Source of the DNA: Prostheceraeus crozeri
Lineage: Eukaryota; Platyhelminthes; Polycladida; Euryleptidae
Assembly: GCA_907163375.1 (NCBI GenBank)
Contig: CAJQUW010016138.1
Location: forward strand, 62,001 to 126,000
DNA: 64,000 nt
Direction of reading: 5' to 3'
The position numbers were made by a program, and so were the translations under genes. Positions 41,391 through 52,633 of this stretch are shown here, in pieces; position 1 is the first letter of the stretch, and each line of letters opens with the position of its first letter. Below the pieces are notes generated by a model. The model was not told the DNA's origin. It did no database searches and saw nothing but the letters and a program-made list of their open reading frames with translations.

Positions 41391-41828
41391 GTGAAAGGAA
41401 GAAAGTTGACAGAACCAGTAGAGTTTAAGAATGAATTTTGTTCACTACTTTTTCATCGACAAAGTCTTCGTGGTGTGATTAGGGACTACATCATCTCATT
41501 TCATCATGAAAAGGCAGTCTTAGAATTTGCCATCACTAAAGGTTACTTCGTTTACCAACAGCTCATGGACAGTCTGATGAATAAAGATGTGAAAGGTCGA
41601 TTAGTTGCAGAGATTGAATTTGAGAAAGTGACTGATGAACATGCAGTTGAACGTGTAGTGTTTCATTTTGCATCCTATTCTGCAGAGACGATACATGATG
41701 AAAAAGATTTCTATCAGCGACACATGGCGAAAATTGCATCTCGACTAGATTCATTTCAAGAGCATAGATCCAACTTGCTCTTATGTCGCATAAAACACAT
41801 TCATATTCAACTCAATGTGCTAAAATAG
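41391..41828 (+). CDS. about 140-aa element paralogue family, copy 3 (element C)
   Basis: 145 aa, looks whole. NEFCSLLFHRQSLRGVIRDY, GRLVAEIEFEKV, FHFASYSAETIHD, F-YQRHMAKIASRLDSF, IKHIHIQLNV. It is the copy closest in layout to the B gene at 34442-34852. It lies just inside the left terminal repeat. Function unknown. Confidence 0.75.
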   Translation: MKGRKLTEPVEFKNEFCSLLFHRQSLRGVIRDYIISFHHEKAVLEFAITKGYFVYQQLMDSLMNKDVKGRLVAEIEFEKVTDEHAVERVVFHFASYSAETIHDEKDFYQRHMAKIASRLDSFQEHRSNLLLCRIKHIHIQLNVLK

Positions 41829-41928
41829 ATTTGACTACAATATTTAGGAAAAGCAATCATGAGTCAGTCGTCCGCGTGCCTCCTTTTTCCCTGCGGCAAC
41901 TTAGTCAGGGGAGAAACGGAGGTCTCTG

Positions 41929-41975
41929 ATTGGCTCTCAGAGTGTCAAATGTGGATTTGCAGGAGACTATAAAAG
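41929..41975 (+). promoter_or_regulatory. CCAAT-TATA promoter of the DNA-binding-like gene (element C)
   Basis: Inverted CCAAT (ATTGG) is at 41929-41933 and TATAAAAG at 41968-41975, conserved in element A. Confidence 0.65.
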
Positions 41976-42156
41976 CAGACGTCTCCCCATTTTCTCTTCA
42001 TTTCATTCTCTTAACTTGGAAAGCATGTGTGACTTGCTCAAGCCATTCTCCGTCTCAATTTTGTCTGATTCAATCCTGTTTGCAAATTTACAAGTGAGTG
42101 TCATGACTGTGTGGCCTAAACCTTACCAGCATTTTAGAAGAGAGACGCAGTAGAGT

Positions 42157-43036
42157 GTGTGGCCGATGATTGTACAAGCTTATTTTATTGAACCATCACC
42201 ACCACCGCCGCCTCCACCACTTAGACGCTTTACCTTTAAGTCTTTTAGGGAATTGAAACTTAATTCGGGTCCTAAGCCCAAGACATTTAATTTACTGGAC
42301 GATGACGATGACGAAGACATAGACTTTGGTGACAAGCTTTAAATCATGTGAACGCCTGAATCCTACTCCAACTGCTGCATCACTGAATCCTCAACATCTC
42401 GAGCTGTGGAATCCGAAAATTGAAAAGGTAATTCACGGCTATCCTACCTACAGACAAAAAGTGCGCTACAACGATGTTCGACTCTATCTTCAAACGCCGG
42501 CGGTATACTTACCAAAAGTGGATACGCAAGTAAATCGTTGCGGTCAAAACCTGAGTATCCCTATTGATAATTGGTTGCGTCAGCAGCTTGACATTTTAGA
42601 GGACGTTGTGAGACAAAAGGCTCTTATTCCTACTGAACTATTAAAGTTGTGGCCAGAAAAGAAAACTTCTTATTATAAACCATTGTATCGCGGCACTCGC
42701 TGCTATATTTTACAAAGCAAGTATTGTAAAGTCACTTCAGGAGTGACAGTTGAAAAGTCAGTTGAAACAGAATCGTCATCGCTAGGTGCAGGCTTTTATT
42801 CCTTTCATATTGAGGTGCCTGCTGTTTATGTGGGACCTCATCAATCTGACGGTAATTTGATTTCTCTCAATTTGCGCATTGCTCAAATTCATCATCAACC
42901 TGAGTTAACAGGTCTTGATCACATTGAGAAAGTCATTGATTTTTGTGTCAAAGAGTGTCAAGAACCTGCTACCAAACCTAAACGTCGTCGTCGCGCATCA
43001 AAGAAAGATGGTGTTACCACCAAAGAGAAATCTTAA
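42157..43036 (+). CDS. basic-tailed putative DNA-binding protein (element C)
   Basis: The N-terminal part (42157-42342) has a proline run (PSPPPPPPPLRR) and an acidic end (LLDDDDDEDIDFGDKL). The main part (42355-43036) has LNPQHLELWNPKIEK, IDNWLRQQLDILEDVV, IPTELLKLW and a Lys/Arg-rich tail (KPKRRRRASKK). The homologue in B shares the RQLDI-E core and basic tail. Function unknown; likely a nuclear DNA-binding protein of the element. Confidence 0.65.
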
Positions 43037-43187
43037 GTATTGTAATCAGTTAGTATGTAGTGAATGTGGAAAACGCGGTCTTGCGCGTTATGTTCAAATA
43101 AAACATTGTAATCATGTTGTATGTATCTTTTGTTATGTAAAGGACAGACATCCTTGTAAAGTTCCTGCTCAATGTATTATCTTGTAA
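43008..43187 (+). CDS. small RING-like zinc-binding protein (element C)
   Basis: 59 aa from MVLPPKRNLKYC, with LVCSECGKRGLARY and KHCNHVVCIFC. It overlaps the preceding gene by 29 bases in another frame; the same overlap is seen in A and B. Confidence 0.55.
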   Translation: MVLPPKRNLKYCNQLVCSECGKRGLARYVQIKHCNHVVCIFCYVKDRHPCKVPAQCIIL

Positions 43188-43206
43188 TTAAGTCTTTTTG
43201 ATATTG

Positions 43207-43773
43207 TAGGTTGTCATCTTCATAGACAGTGAGGGGACACCAATGCAGGAGTTGAGTGCTATTGCAATGAGGGAAAGCGATCAAACTGTTGTTAGTGTAT
43301 ATCATAGATTTGCCTACTGTCCTCCACACAAAGACGAATGGTCACGACGTCATGTGCATGGACTTGATCCTTCTATTTTGATTCATATTGGATTTGTAAA
43401 TGAAACGTATTTGATAAGTGATTTCAAACGGTGGCTGTCAGGTTTTCATATTGCTAAAATATTGGGAAATGATTCTGAACGAGAAGCAGCAACACTTCAG
43501 TTGCACATTGATAATTTATATTTACCATGTTGGCTAGATCGTGTAAGACAAGACTATCATATGCATTGTGATCAAAAGAAGTTTAGAGATGAAATGATTT
43601 TTGACATTGCTGTATGTTTCGGTGAGAGACATCACCTTTACAGACCACCATCCCATTGTAATACTAGAAATAAAGCTACCTACATTGCAAAACTCTCTTC
43701 ACGCTGGCATTGTAGTCTCTATGATGTTTATGAACTGTATCTATATTATTGTCAACAGCAAGGGTATATGTAA
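43207..43773 (+). CDS. DEDDh exonuclease-like protein, last exon (element C)
   Basis: After a GATATTGTAG acceptor the exon encodes VVIFIDSEG, PMQELSAI, a GND segment, and WHCSLYDVYELYLYYC near the end. The D-x-E and H-x4-D spacing fits a DnaQ/TREX-type 3-prime-5-prime exonuclease. About 188 residues, looks whole, almost identical to A. A 5-prime exon probably lies upstream, perhaps the RING-like frame. Confidence 0.5.
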
Positions 43774-43919
43774 AACATGTTTTTACACCTTGTGAATGAG
43801 TGATGATCTTTTCATGAAGTGTATTCTGTACTTGTGAATTTTGACTGATGTTGAATAAACTTACAATGAAACATGATTGGTATTTCAGTTTTATTCATAG
43901 TGGAAGTCATTGAAGCAAT

Positions 43920-44351
43920 GTGAAATCTATAGTCACAACGTTTATGATTGCGCATCGTACCTTAAGTAACCACATGTGTCATTTGACACTTGATCAACAT
44001 GGACAAGATTGGAAACTTACATTTAGAATGAAGATGAATGATATGAATGTAGGGCTAACTGAAAGTCTTCCTGTCTTCAAAAGATTGATAGAGAGTTTAC
44101 AACCTCAAGATGTGAAAGGTAGACTCGTTGCTTATATAGAGTTGAAAGATTTGCAAAAACCACTTCGTTTTGGATCTCATTGCACAGAATGGATTACTCT
44201 TAGTGATCAATTTCATGGTCGACATATAGAGAAAATTATGAAGAGAATAGTAGAGACGATGGAAGGAAATGCGTACGTTGTTAAACATATCATGATTCAA
44301 CTGAGTGTGTTTACATGCACGACTTTGTTTGATGGTCGTCATGTTGTGTAG
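43920..44351 (+). CDS. about 140-aa element paralogue family, copy 2 (element C)
   Basis: 143 aa, looks whole. CHLTLDQHGQDWKLTF, GRLVAYIELKDL, F-HGRHIEKIMKRI and VKHIMIQLSVF align with the other copies. A poly(A) signal-like AATAAAG follows at about 44357. Function unknown. Confidence 0.7.
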   Translation: MKSIVTTFMIAHRTLSNHMCHLTLDQHGQDWKLTFRMKMNDMNVGLTESLPVFKRLIESLQPQDVKGRLVAYIELKDLQKPLRFGSHCTEWITLSDQFHGRHIEKIMKRIVETMEGNAYVVKHIMIQLSVFTCTTLFDGRHVV

Positions 44352-45405
44352 ATGCAATAAAGATTTCTTTTTACTGAGCATTTTGTAATGGCGTACTATG
44401 CTGTTTGTTTGTGCATTACTATCGGGCTCTTTGTTAGATAAATGAATGCGTCTTTGTTCGCTAGAAGGGACGTGTCACTAAAGTCTTTGTGAGGACTAGA
44501 ACAACTTTGTATATAGATAGGGAAGGTTTCCACCCACGCAGTCAAAAGTTCACTTGTGATAACTCTTTCTCACGTAACAAAGACAGGGAAAACATGAAAA
44601 AGGAAACGCATGTGATTGGAGCTAGGTCTGCTTATAAAACGGACGACTGAGCTCATGGCAGTCATTTCCGTCCTTGCGCTAACCATGCAGTTGCTCGAAG
44701 CCATCAACTCCTCTGCTCTCGCACTACCCTTTCTTTAGCATCGGGTAAAAATGCTTTCAATCAAAAAATAACTCATCATAGAGAAGTCGTGACCACAAAA
44801 ACTCCAAGTCATCGGATGGATTATCTAAAGGTCATGTCAACAAAGTATGGACTGGCCGTGTGTGTACCGTTAGACTATTGGACACGGTTACAATTCAATA
44901 CTCTTGAAACATTCCTGAAAGAAAATCTCACCATTCCCAAAAAAATTGTTTGACACAATGGGAGGCGGCCACAAGTTCCCATCATGGAAAGAAGATACAT
45001 GTATGTTTGTATGTTCATATGGATAGACACTGTCTCATCATCCATGAAAAGGAGGGCAGCGAATTCGACTTACTCAATTGCAAACCTCTCCCCATTTTGG
45101 TAAAAAGGATTCTACTCCTTTGAAATCAAAATTCAAACCATCTACATGGGTCCGCGCAGGGACGGAAGGATGTTTACGTTGAATCGCTATCTTCTCTCCA
45201 TAACCTTTAAAAATGATGTCCATGTTGATGATGATCAACTACAGTTACACTCTCCACACACTGAGAACGCACCATCGGTCTTTATGAGACCAAGACCTAA
45301 CGGCCACCGTATCAAGAAAGAAAATGTGCACTCACCATGCCACACATGAACATGACTCTCTCTCCTTCTTTCTTAGGCATACCCTCCTTCACTCAGGTTT
45401 CAATC
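44352..45405 (+). other. promoter and leader region of PC4/TBP-like pair, with a C-specific segment
   Basis: Corresponds to the shorter 7435-7900 of element A, but holds about 650 extra bases (roughly 44640-45300). A TATAAAA is at 44633-44639. The extra part has coding-like stretches, such as MDYLKVMSTKYGLAVCVPLD at 44818 and HCLIIHEKEGSEFDLL at about 45026. These may be the remnant of another small gene, possibly a second PC4-like copy as in B. No whole gene is supported. Confidence 0.45.
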
Positions 45406-46041
45406 ATGATCATCTGGAAATTATCAGCATGCCTCTACGTATCATGGAAAAGTCAGTGTGTTACATTTCATGATATGAAACGTCAACTTCAGATAACTCT
45501 AGAACGCTTTCAACTACGAAGGTTACATCGCGCAATCCTATCCAACTCTTGCCGCGTCATTAACGTAGGGGAAGGCATTGTATTTATTCGCATTCAAGAG
45601 ATGATTCTACATAATGATCACTGCTACATCGTGATTCCAAAACCCTCATGGGAAAAGTATGAAAGGGAAGTTCACTCAACCCTCATGTCTTTTGTTAATC
45701 ATGCTCCCCATCCGCATCATCAACATCATGCGCGAAATGAATCTCAGAAGAGACATCGATTTAGAACAGTCGCATACCCATCTTCCCGATTCAGTCTATC
45801 ATCGCGGCCGTCCACAAATGTTGGTCATTCGCATGAGCAACGGTCGAAATCTTCAAATCTTTCGCTGTGGCAAAATACAAGTCCTAGGAAACCTTTCTCA
45901 CTCTGTGATGCAGTCCATGTGTTACGAAGTCGTCAAGGAAATGCGAACACTCATACTTCATCTACGTCTCAGCCCCCTGACATTGAAGAATGTAGAGGTG
46001 TCTGTTCAATTGAAGATGTTTGTAAATCTAGCAAACATTAA
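45406..46041 (+). CDS. PC4-like protein upstream of TBP-like gene (element C)
   Basis: Starts MIIWKLSACLYVSWKSQCV; an in-frame start 69 bases earlier is possible. FHDMKRQLQITLERFQLRRL and GIVFIRIQEM, then KPSWEKYEREVHSTLMSF, give two PC4-like beta-then-helix units. The tail from residue about 100 is His/Ser/Arg rich and overlaps the TBP-like gene by about 340 bases in a different frame, open in both A and C. The PC4 assignment is from pattern only. Confidence 0.5.
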   Translation: MIIWKLSACLYVSWKSQCVTFHDMKRQLQITLERFQLRRLHRAILSNSCRVINVGEGIVFIRIQEMILHNDHCYIVIPKPSWEKYEREVHSTLMSFVNHAPHPHHQHHARNESQKRHRFRTVAYPSSRFSLSSRPSTNVGHSHEQRSKSSNLSLWQNTSPRKPFSLCDAVHVLRSRQGNANTHTSSTSQPPDIEECRGVCSIEDVCKSSKH

Positions 46042-46240
46042 AACCAGTAATCATTGTATATCTTATGAAACTGAACTCTTTCCTGCTGCCCTGATTCGGA
46101 AGTGGCATCCTGTACATATTGCAGTGTTTCACAACGGGCATTGTATCATGACTGGTTTACCCCATATCAGTAAAGTATCTGACATTGTTAAATCTTTAAT
46201 GCTTTATCTGTATGAGTCACAGTTAATAGAATCGTGTTAA
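45701..46240 (+). CDS. TATA-binding-protein-like protein (element C)
   Basis: 179 aa from MLPIRIINIMREMNLRRDID, looks whole. Repeat 1 has R-P-QMLVIRMSNGRNLQIF, CGKIQVLGNLS. Repeat 2 has VSVQLKMFVNLANI, YETELFPAALIRKW, VHIAVFHNGHCIMTGL. It is nearly the same as the A copy and clearly related to the B copy. An upstream in-frame ATG at 45659 exists, but the TBP similarity starts at 45701. Confidence 0.85.
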   Translation: MLPIRIINIMREMNLRRDIDLEQSHTHLPDSVYHRGRPQMLVIRMSNGRNLQIFRCGKIQVLGNLSHSVMQSMCYEVVKEMRTLILHLRLSPLTLKNVEVSVQLKMFVNLANIKTSNHCISYETELFPAALIRKWHPVHIAVFHNGHCIMTGLPHISKVSDIVKSLMLYLYESQLIESC

Positions 46241-47306
46241 TCACATGATGTGTTTTGAATGAGTCATCGCAATGAACTATCACCCACACACACGTGTCGG
46301 TGAAAAGGTCAAGCTGTCTGACGTGAGGCGCCATCGATGTTGAATGACACGCCCACACACGTGTCGGTGAAAAGGTTGAACAAGACTGATTAGATTCTTA
46401 TCTAACTGACTGGTGCTTTACCACTTCATGAGTCAGAGCTATTTATAGACATGAGTCAGCAAAGTGGTTGATGTTTCCTAAGCCGAAGAAATGTTCATGA
46501 TGTCACATTCGTTGGAAACTTGAGGATGTTAGCTTACAAACTCTGACACGGTTATGACTTTATTTTATACTTCACCTATCTTGCAAATAGTGAAATGCTT
46601 GACACTTTATTTTATACTTTACCTATGAATTGCTAAAGTCCATCATCTATGGGGATGGGGTTACCTGAGGTTGGATTTAGGGATTTAAGGATTTAGGGTC
46701 TTATGTAACACAAGTGAATGTTAACAATTTCTGTATAGTACATTTATTAACTTAACCATTTGTGAATGACTTTATTCCTAACATTACAAGCAACTACTTT
46801 ATTTCTAACTTTACAAACAGTGAGATGATTGTAACTTTATTTTATACTTCTCCTATCTTACAAACATTGAAATGCTTGTCACTTTATTTTATACTTTACC
46901 TATCTTGCAATCTCTGAAATGATTCTAACATTAATTCAAACTTCACAATCATCAACTTTATTTCTAACCCTACCCATCTTATAAAATGATCAAAACTTTT
47001 ACTTCTGTCTATTGAGTGAGAATCCCATCTTTATGTCAAAAGAAAAACGAGACAGTCTGTACATGATATGTTATTAAATGAAAGACATTTCATCACAGTC
47101 ACACATAGTTAATACTATACACGGAGAAAACAAAGTCACTCATGCGCAGGGAGAAAACAATGTCAGCAAAAGCACTGGACACTCCATCGATGATATATTG
47201 TGATCAGGAGTTGGACGCATGTTACAAGTCACTCACTTACAACTTCCCATAGAAAACGTATGGAGAGAAAAACAAATCATCAACCACAACAGAGAGGAAT
47301 CATACA
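46241..47306. repeat. intergenic region with degenerate tandem units and paired E-box repeats (element C)
   Basis: Two copies of CACACGTGTCGGTGAAAAGG lie at about 46291 and 46355. About 46530-46990 holds roughly seven degenerate 50-70 bp units with TTTATTTTATACTT(C/T)ACCTA, CTTGCAA and AACTTTATTTCTAAC. It lies between the convergent TBP-like and PolB genes, as in element A. No gene is seen. Confidence 0.6.
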
Positions 47307-50300
47307 TCATACATCGTCGGACGGAGGAAGAGAAAGTTTCTGTTTCTTTGGTGGAGGTAGATTTGTGTCTGGATGGCTATACGGTAATGAGTGGTGAGGA
47401 CACATCCAGCATCGCTTGTCTTCCCAACCACAGAGCGCCCGTTTCCTAAACGTTGTTGTCGTGACTTCGTGTACCTTTGATTTTAAAATCGCCATATTGA
47501 CTGAACTTATTTTAGTTGAATTTATAGCATCTCGAAAGCATCTATGTGTCATTTTTCTAACGATGGACTTCGAGATGCCTTTCGCCCGTTTCTTGGAAGG
47601 CTCTGATGATTTGAACTTCATAGAGTACATCTTGGGGCAAAGCAAGATCATCTCTTCTATACTATTGCCGGTGCATTCATCTTTGAAGCAACCGAGCTTT
47701 GCTTTATTTAAGATTGAGTAAAGCGGATGCTCTGTGGGATAGTTAGAGCTATAAAACCGTGGCTTAGCTGGTGCAGAGCATCTTCCTTGCTGACTCCTTT
47801 CCTAGTGGTGAGTGCGAGGAAAAAGCTGTCAGTATCCCCGCCTACCAATTCTGCATGATGGATGAGTGGGCATGATTCTAGCTACCTCAGGATCAGTCAC
47901 CAAATTATAATTGATGCGTTTTCTTACATCATCTATCGTTTTTCCAAAGAGGGAATTGTTCTTAAATTTGAAGAAATCCTTTTCAAAGGGTTTCTTGGAG
48001 GCAGCGCGTTTCTGGCTATTAAAATCTATGTAAGGCTTCAAAAAGGCCTTTTGATGAAATTGAACACCTCTATGCACTTTTTGTAACTGCATGCCCATCC
48101 TTAAACAAAATTTGAGAATTTTGTAATGAACAATGTAATGTTCTTTATCATACTGGGAGAGCAGCAGCTTTCTAGCAGGATGATATTTCATTTAATTTTC
48201 TCCTTCATACTTAGATTTTAGTTGCTCCATGAAGGGAGAATACATATCTTCAGTCACTATATCAGACTCCGGAGCAAGAGGAAAGTCTGATGTCTTATTC
48301 TTAGTGCAGTCTGGATAGGTGAGGTCGACTTCAAACAAATAACCTATGTCGGCTTCATCTTCCAGTCCTAAAATGTGCTGCGGGTTGGAAAAGTGTTAAA
48401 CCTCATGGGATTCAAGCCAAGCAAAGTGGGATTGTGGCAAAGGTTTGGACAGTGCACTTCTATATAAATTATTTTGGTCGATGTACATCAGGTGGGTGTC
48501 AAATTCACCATCGACTGTTTCATTGACAACATGCTCGTTGACAAACGTCAATCCACCTCGGATCCCGCGTTCAAACATGGTGTACATTTCGGGATCGTCC
48601 AACAAATGTATTTTTTCCCTAGTCATTTTAAAAGCTGACTGGTAGGACAACCCCGGTAAACTAATGTAATGGACGGGGTTCAACGCGTCCTGCTCCAGTG
48701 TAACTTTCCTAAAAGCCTCAAAGACATCGGCTAAGAGCAAAACATCTAATTTTAAGTAGGCAAGCATATAGTCACTAAACGAGTGACAACCTAATTCTTG
48801 CCATGCCTGCTGTGCATGCCTATAGTCATCAGGCGAACAGTCCTCACCCGTCAAATCCTTCTTAAATTTATCGATGGACGGAAGGGATGTTTCTTTCAAT
48901 GTGTCCATTGAACTAAAATAACTATAAGGAAACACCCCTTTCCGTCGCATGAGACTGTCACTAATAGTAGGATAGTCTTTCTTTAAATTTTGTGTGAGGG
49001 GAAGTGAGTCTAAATTATTAGCCAAATTGGCTAAGGAAGAAGAGATAAACTGGAAACTGTCCACAAACCTAACATCTTAAAAGACAGGTTTCCCCTCCTT
49101 CGTCTTGTCAACGTGGACTTTGGCCGACAGAGACATGAAATTTTCCTTACTTTGCGCTATGACGTTCATCGACCATGACTTCATATGTCCTAGACCATGG
49201 CGAAGAAGAATATGCGCATCATAACATTTAAAGTTGTGAATGATGACGGGGGGCGTTCGCGGTTTGAGCCTAAGTGAGAAATTGCACTTACTGCACAAGG
49301 CAGACCTAAATTTGCCACTGAGATGGCAATGGTCCCTCACTTTCTTATGCTGCTTCTCATCAAAGGATGAACAGCAGCGGGGACATTCTGTGATCCTATC
49401 AAATTTTGATTTATCGTCTTCCGTGAAACAAATGGGTTTCCTAGTGAGCTCCGTTTCATAGCGTTGATGAAAACGGGCTTTTTTATCTAAAAAATTCTAG
49501 AAATTCTAAGATGCAGTCTTCACCTTGCCACACATGCATTTTATTTTGGTTCCTATAGTAAGAATGCCAAACTTCATAACAGGCAATGGCTGCAGGTTGA
49601 TGAGTCTGATCTTCACTATCAATATAGCATTCAATGTCTGCATAAATGACACAAATGTGACTCAGCTCATCGCCTTTTTCTTCGTACCTATAAAATTTAT
49701 CTTTGGTCATCACTTCTATTTGAAGCTTACCCCGAGAGCACCACTCGTAATGCTGTTCAAAAATGGTTTTGACCTAAAGCGCCGTGTGCAGCGATCACAG
49801 TAATAATACTTGTTATCACAACTTTGTTGGTGGCGATACAACTTTGAAATTTTAGGAATGCCACAATAATGCCATTCTGGGTGGTTGTCGCTATAGACTA
49901 GGAGAAGATTGACAACCCGGTCGAAGTTACTTTGGCGGTTGTTATACCTAACGCCCTTCAGACCTTTTCCCAGAGATGGACGACTATCTTAATTTCATTC
50001 AATTTTTCAAATTGGGCGATGTCTTTAAAGTCTAATGTGTTCATATCTAGCCCGTAAAACTTAAGCTCATCCTCCCATTCACGATATCTAGTGATTTGTT
50101 CACGATTTATACCTATATCATTATAGTGAAGTATGGAGAGGAAGGCGCACTTGAAACACTGGGACTGACACTCTACATTGATGACAACCTTTTTGTCAGC
50201 CAGTGCTTTGGGGAGGGTGAAACAACCGCTCCCTTGCAAATTTTCTAAGAGATTGATTTTGATGTCTACTTTCTCGATCCCATCAAAGACCAGTCCACTG

Positions 50301-52447
50301 TCCCTTTCCAGGAACTTTTCCAGGTTGTTGGCAAGATAGGTCGCATGTCTCTCTATCCACTCGTTTACATCACCTATGAGATCAGCAGCACAGGAGGCTA
50401 TCCTAATGGTCACAGTGGACTCTACTTCTCCCGTGCTACTGTCTACCTTATTGAAACGAGCAGTGAGATAGAACATGCCTTTGAGTAAAAATCTATCTAA
50501 ACTCGCCAACATTTGATGTATTAAGCCCATATTATTCATCAAGAAAGGATGAATATCTTGCACAACTTCAGAGCTTTCTAACTCATAGTCGCGAACGAGC
50601 CTCTCAAGGCAGAACTTGCTCAGCCTTAGAGTGACGTTGTTGTCTGTGTAAAGCTCAGTGGAATGTGTGTGACAGAGTGTGTGCGAAGAGAGAACAAACT
50701 CTGTGGGGAAGGTCTTTCGACACGAAGAACAGGAAAAGCCGACGGGTGGTGAGGGATGCTTCCTATCTGTTGTTGTCGGTGGTTGTCTCACACTGCCAGA
50801 GGAACCGCCTTCGATGTGGACTCGCAAGTTGGTGCTGTTGTAAAACGTGCGTCCACAACCTTCACACTTGGATCGTTGAGGGATCGGTCGGCGCTTTCCT
50901 CCTCTCCAGGCATTGCCAGCGGTGTGACGTCTCAAACTGTAGGCTTTGGCGAAGACCCTGTCACACCGCTGGCATCGAAAGTCCTCCTTCTCCACTTCGA
51001 CTTCAATCCCCCTCTCGTCTCCCACTATCTCCAACTCCATTTCCTGCTCCTCCAGCAATCTCTCCACCGACTGAACGGAGAGGAGAGGGAGTTCGGCCGC
51101 TGCTGCAGGTGGTGGTGGCGATGCTGGGATGATGATGGGGCGGGAGGGAACGTCACCGTCCAGGAGGTAGGCAGCCAGATCTGTTGAGAAAAAAGAGAAA
51201 AGAGATTAGTAACATGATCATAATTTCAAGTTTGAAGTCTTATCCCCTTTTCCCAATCGCGGATACTTACTATCTAAGGAATTGATCTCCGGCAACACCG
51301 ATGGTCGGAGAGGAGGCAGGAGTGGGACACGAGCCGAGGGTGGAAGGGTCCTGGGCTTCGGTGTTGGAGGGACGTAGTGACGGGGAGCAGGGACTGGTGC
51401 AGGGAGCGGAGCAGGCGGTGGAGGTGGGCCGATGACGGTGCTCGAGAAAGGAGTCGGACCTTGATCGGAGGTAGATGGGCGGGAAGGAATGGCCGGAAAT
51501 TCATCGTGGTATTTCCACCTCGCGGCTTCTTCCCACTTCTTCATCTTCGCCAAGTCTGTAGAGAGGAAAGAGAGATTAGATTAGAGGTTGCGGAGACAAT
51601 AATGATAGAGAGCAAGCTATACGGATACAGAAGTGCTAAAACATGACATTCCAGCTCTCAGTTCTCATAGGTGAGGGTACTTACACTTGCCAAGCCGCTC
51701 ATGGGCTTCCCCGATTGCTCCTTGAGGGGCGGGTTCCCCATTACAAATACATTCATGCACTGAAAAAGAATTGCAGCAAAGATAAGCAGAGCTAAAATTT
51801 GGATTCGGTTTAAACATGAATAAAAGAGGGGAGGTGACAGGTCTTGATTTACGTGTAAATGGGATGTGCACCCTATTGATGTTAGTAATAGAGTGAGTCA
51901 ACCTTGATACAAATACTTACATTGCTCGATGGTGGCCTTCTCCATCTCAGCAGCAATGCGGTAATTGTCAACTTTATTGAATTCCATGGCGGATAGTTGA
52001 TAATAGATACTGAATAGAAAGACTTCAATCACTGAAAAGGAAAGATGAGAATCGTTTCATTTGCCTAGTCAACGTTTATCATGGGAACAATCATTGAAGT
52101 GACATCTAATGAATTACATTTCACTCTACTCCATATCATAAAGACTAATCTTTGTCGAATGGCTGAAGTACTCTGACCTGGCGAGAGAAAACATCACGTT
52201 GAGTGTGAAGTCGAACGCCCAACATGAGCAACGGCTCAGAGGTTTCGGTCTAACAAACGACGAACAACCCGTGCAACGCAATCCCTCTACGGCATTACCC
52301 GCCGTCCCGAAGGAACGCTCGAGTAAAGGAGATATTACTGCCATGATATGTTTTGTGAGCAGAAGTGAATCTCATGATGGCAAGAGACTATTCAACTTGA
52401 TAGCAAGTCAAAACAACCTGATAGCGGGAGCTGACCGACACTCACCT
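47307..52447 (-). pseudogene. Polinton protein-primed DNA polymerase B with zinc fingers (element C)
   Basis: Counterpart of the element A gene: leader exon ending 52447, small exon with YRIAAEMEKATIEQ at about 51925-51990, proline-rich exon 51260-51560 (PPPPPAPLPAPVPAPRH), then C2H2 fingers (FRCQRCDRVF, SKCEGCGRTF, FSCSSCRKTF). Polymerase motifs include YLKLDVLLLADVFEAF and DQNNLYRSALSKP. The tail ends SDDV. Broken, with several breaks; some parts are shorter than in A. Confidence 0.88.
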
Positions 52448-52495
52448 TGTGAAAGATAAATGTGAAGAGCAGAGCTAATACACTGCCTTTTATAA
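52441..52495 (-). promoter_or_regulatory. TATA promoter and leader exon of PolB (element C)
   Basis: Minus-strand TATAAAAG is at 52488-52495; the leader exon ends at a GTGAGT donor (complement at 52441-52446). The arrangement matches element A. Confidence 0.6.
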
Positions 52496-52633
52496 GATTT
52501 TCCTAAGCGGTGAATGGATGAGACCTCTCTTCCAATCACAGACGAACTAGAGTTCCCGATGTGCGAACACACATTTGTAACGCGTTATTGAAATCGTCTT
52601 AGGCAAACATGATGTTTAGCAATAGGCTCAACC

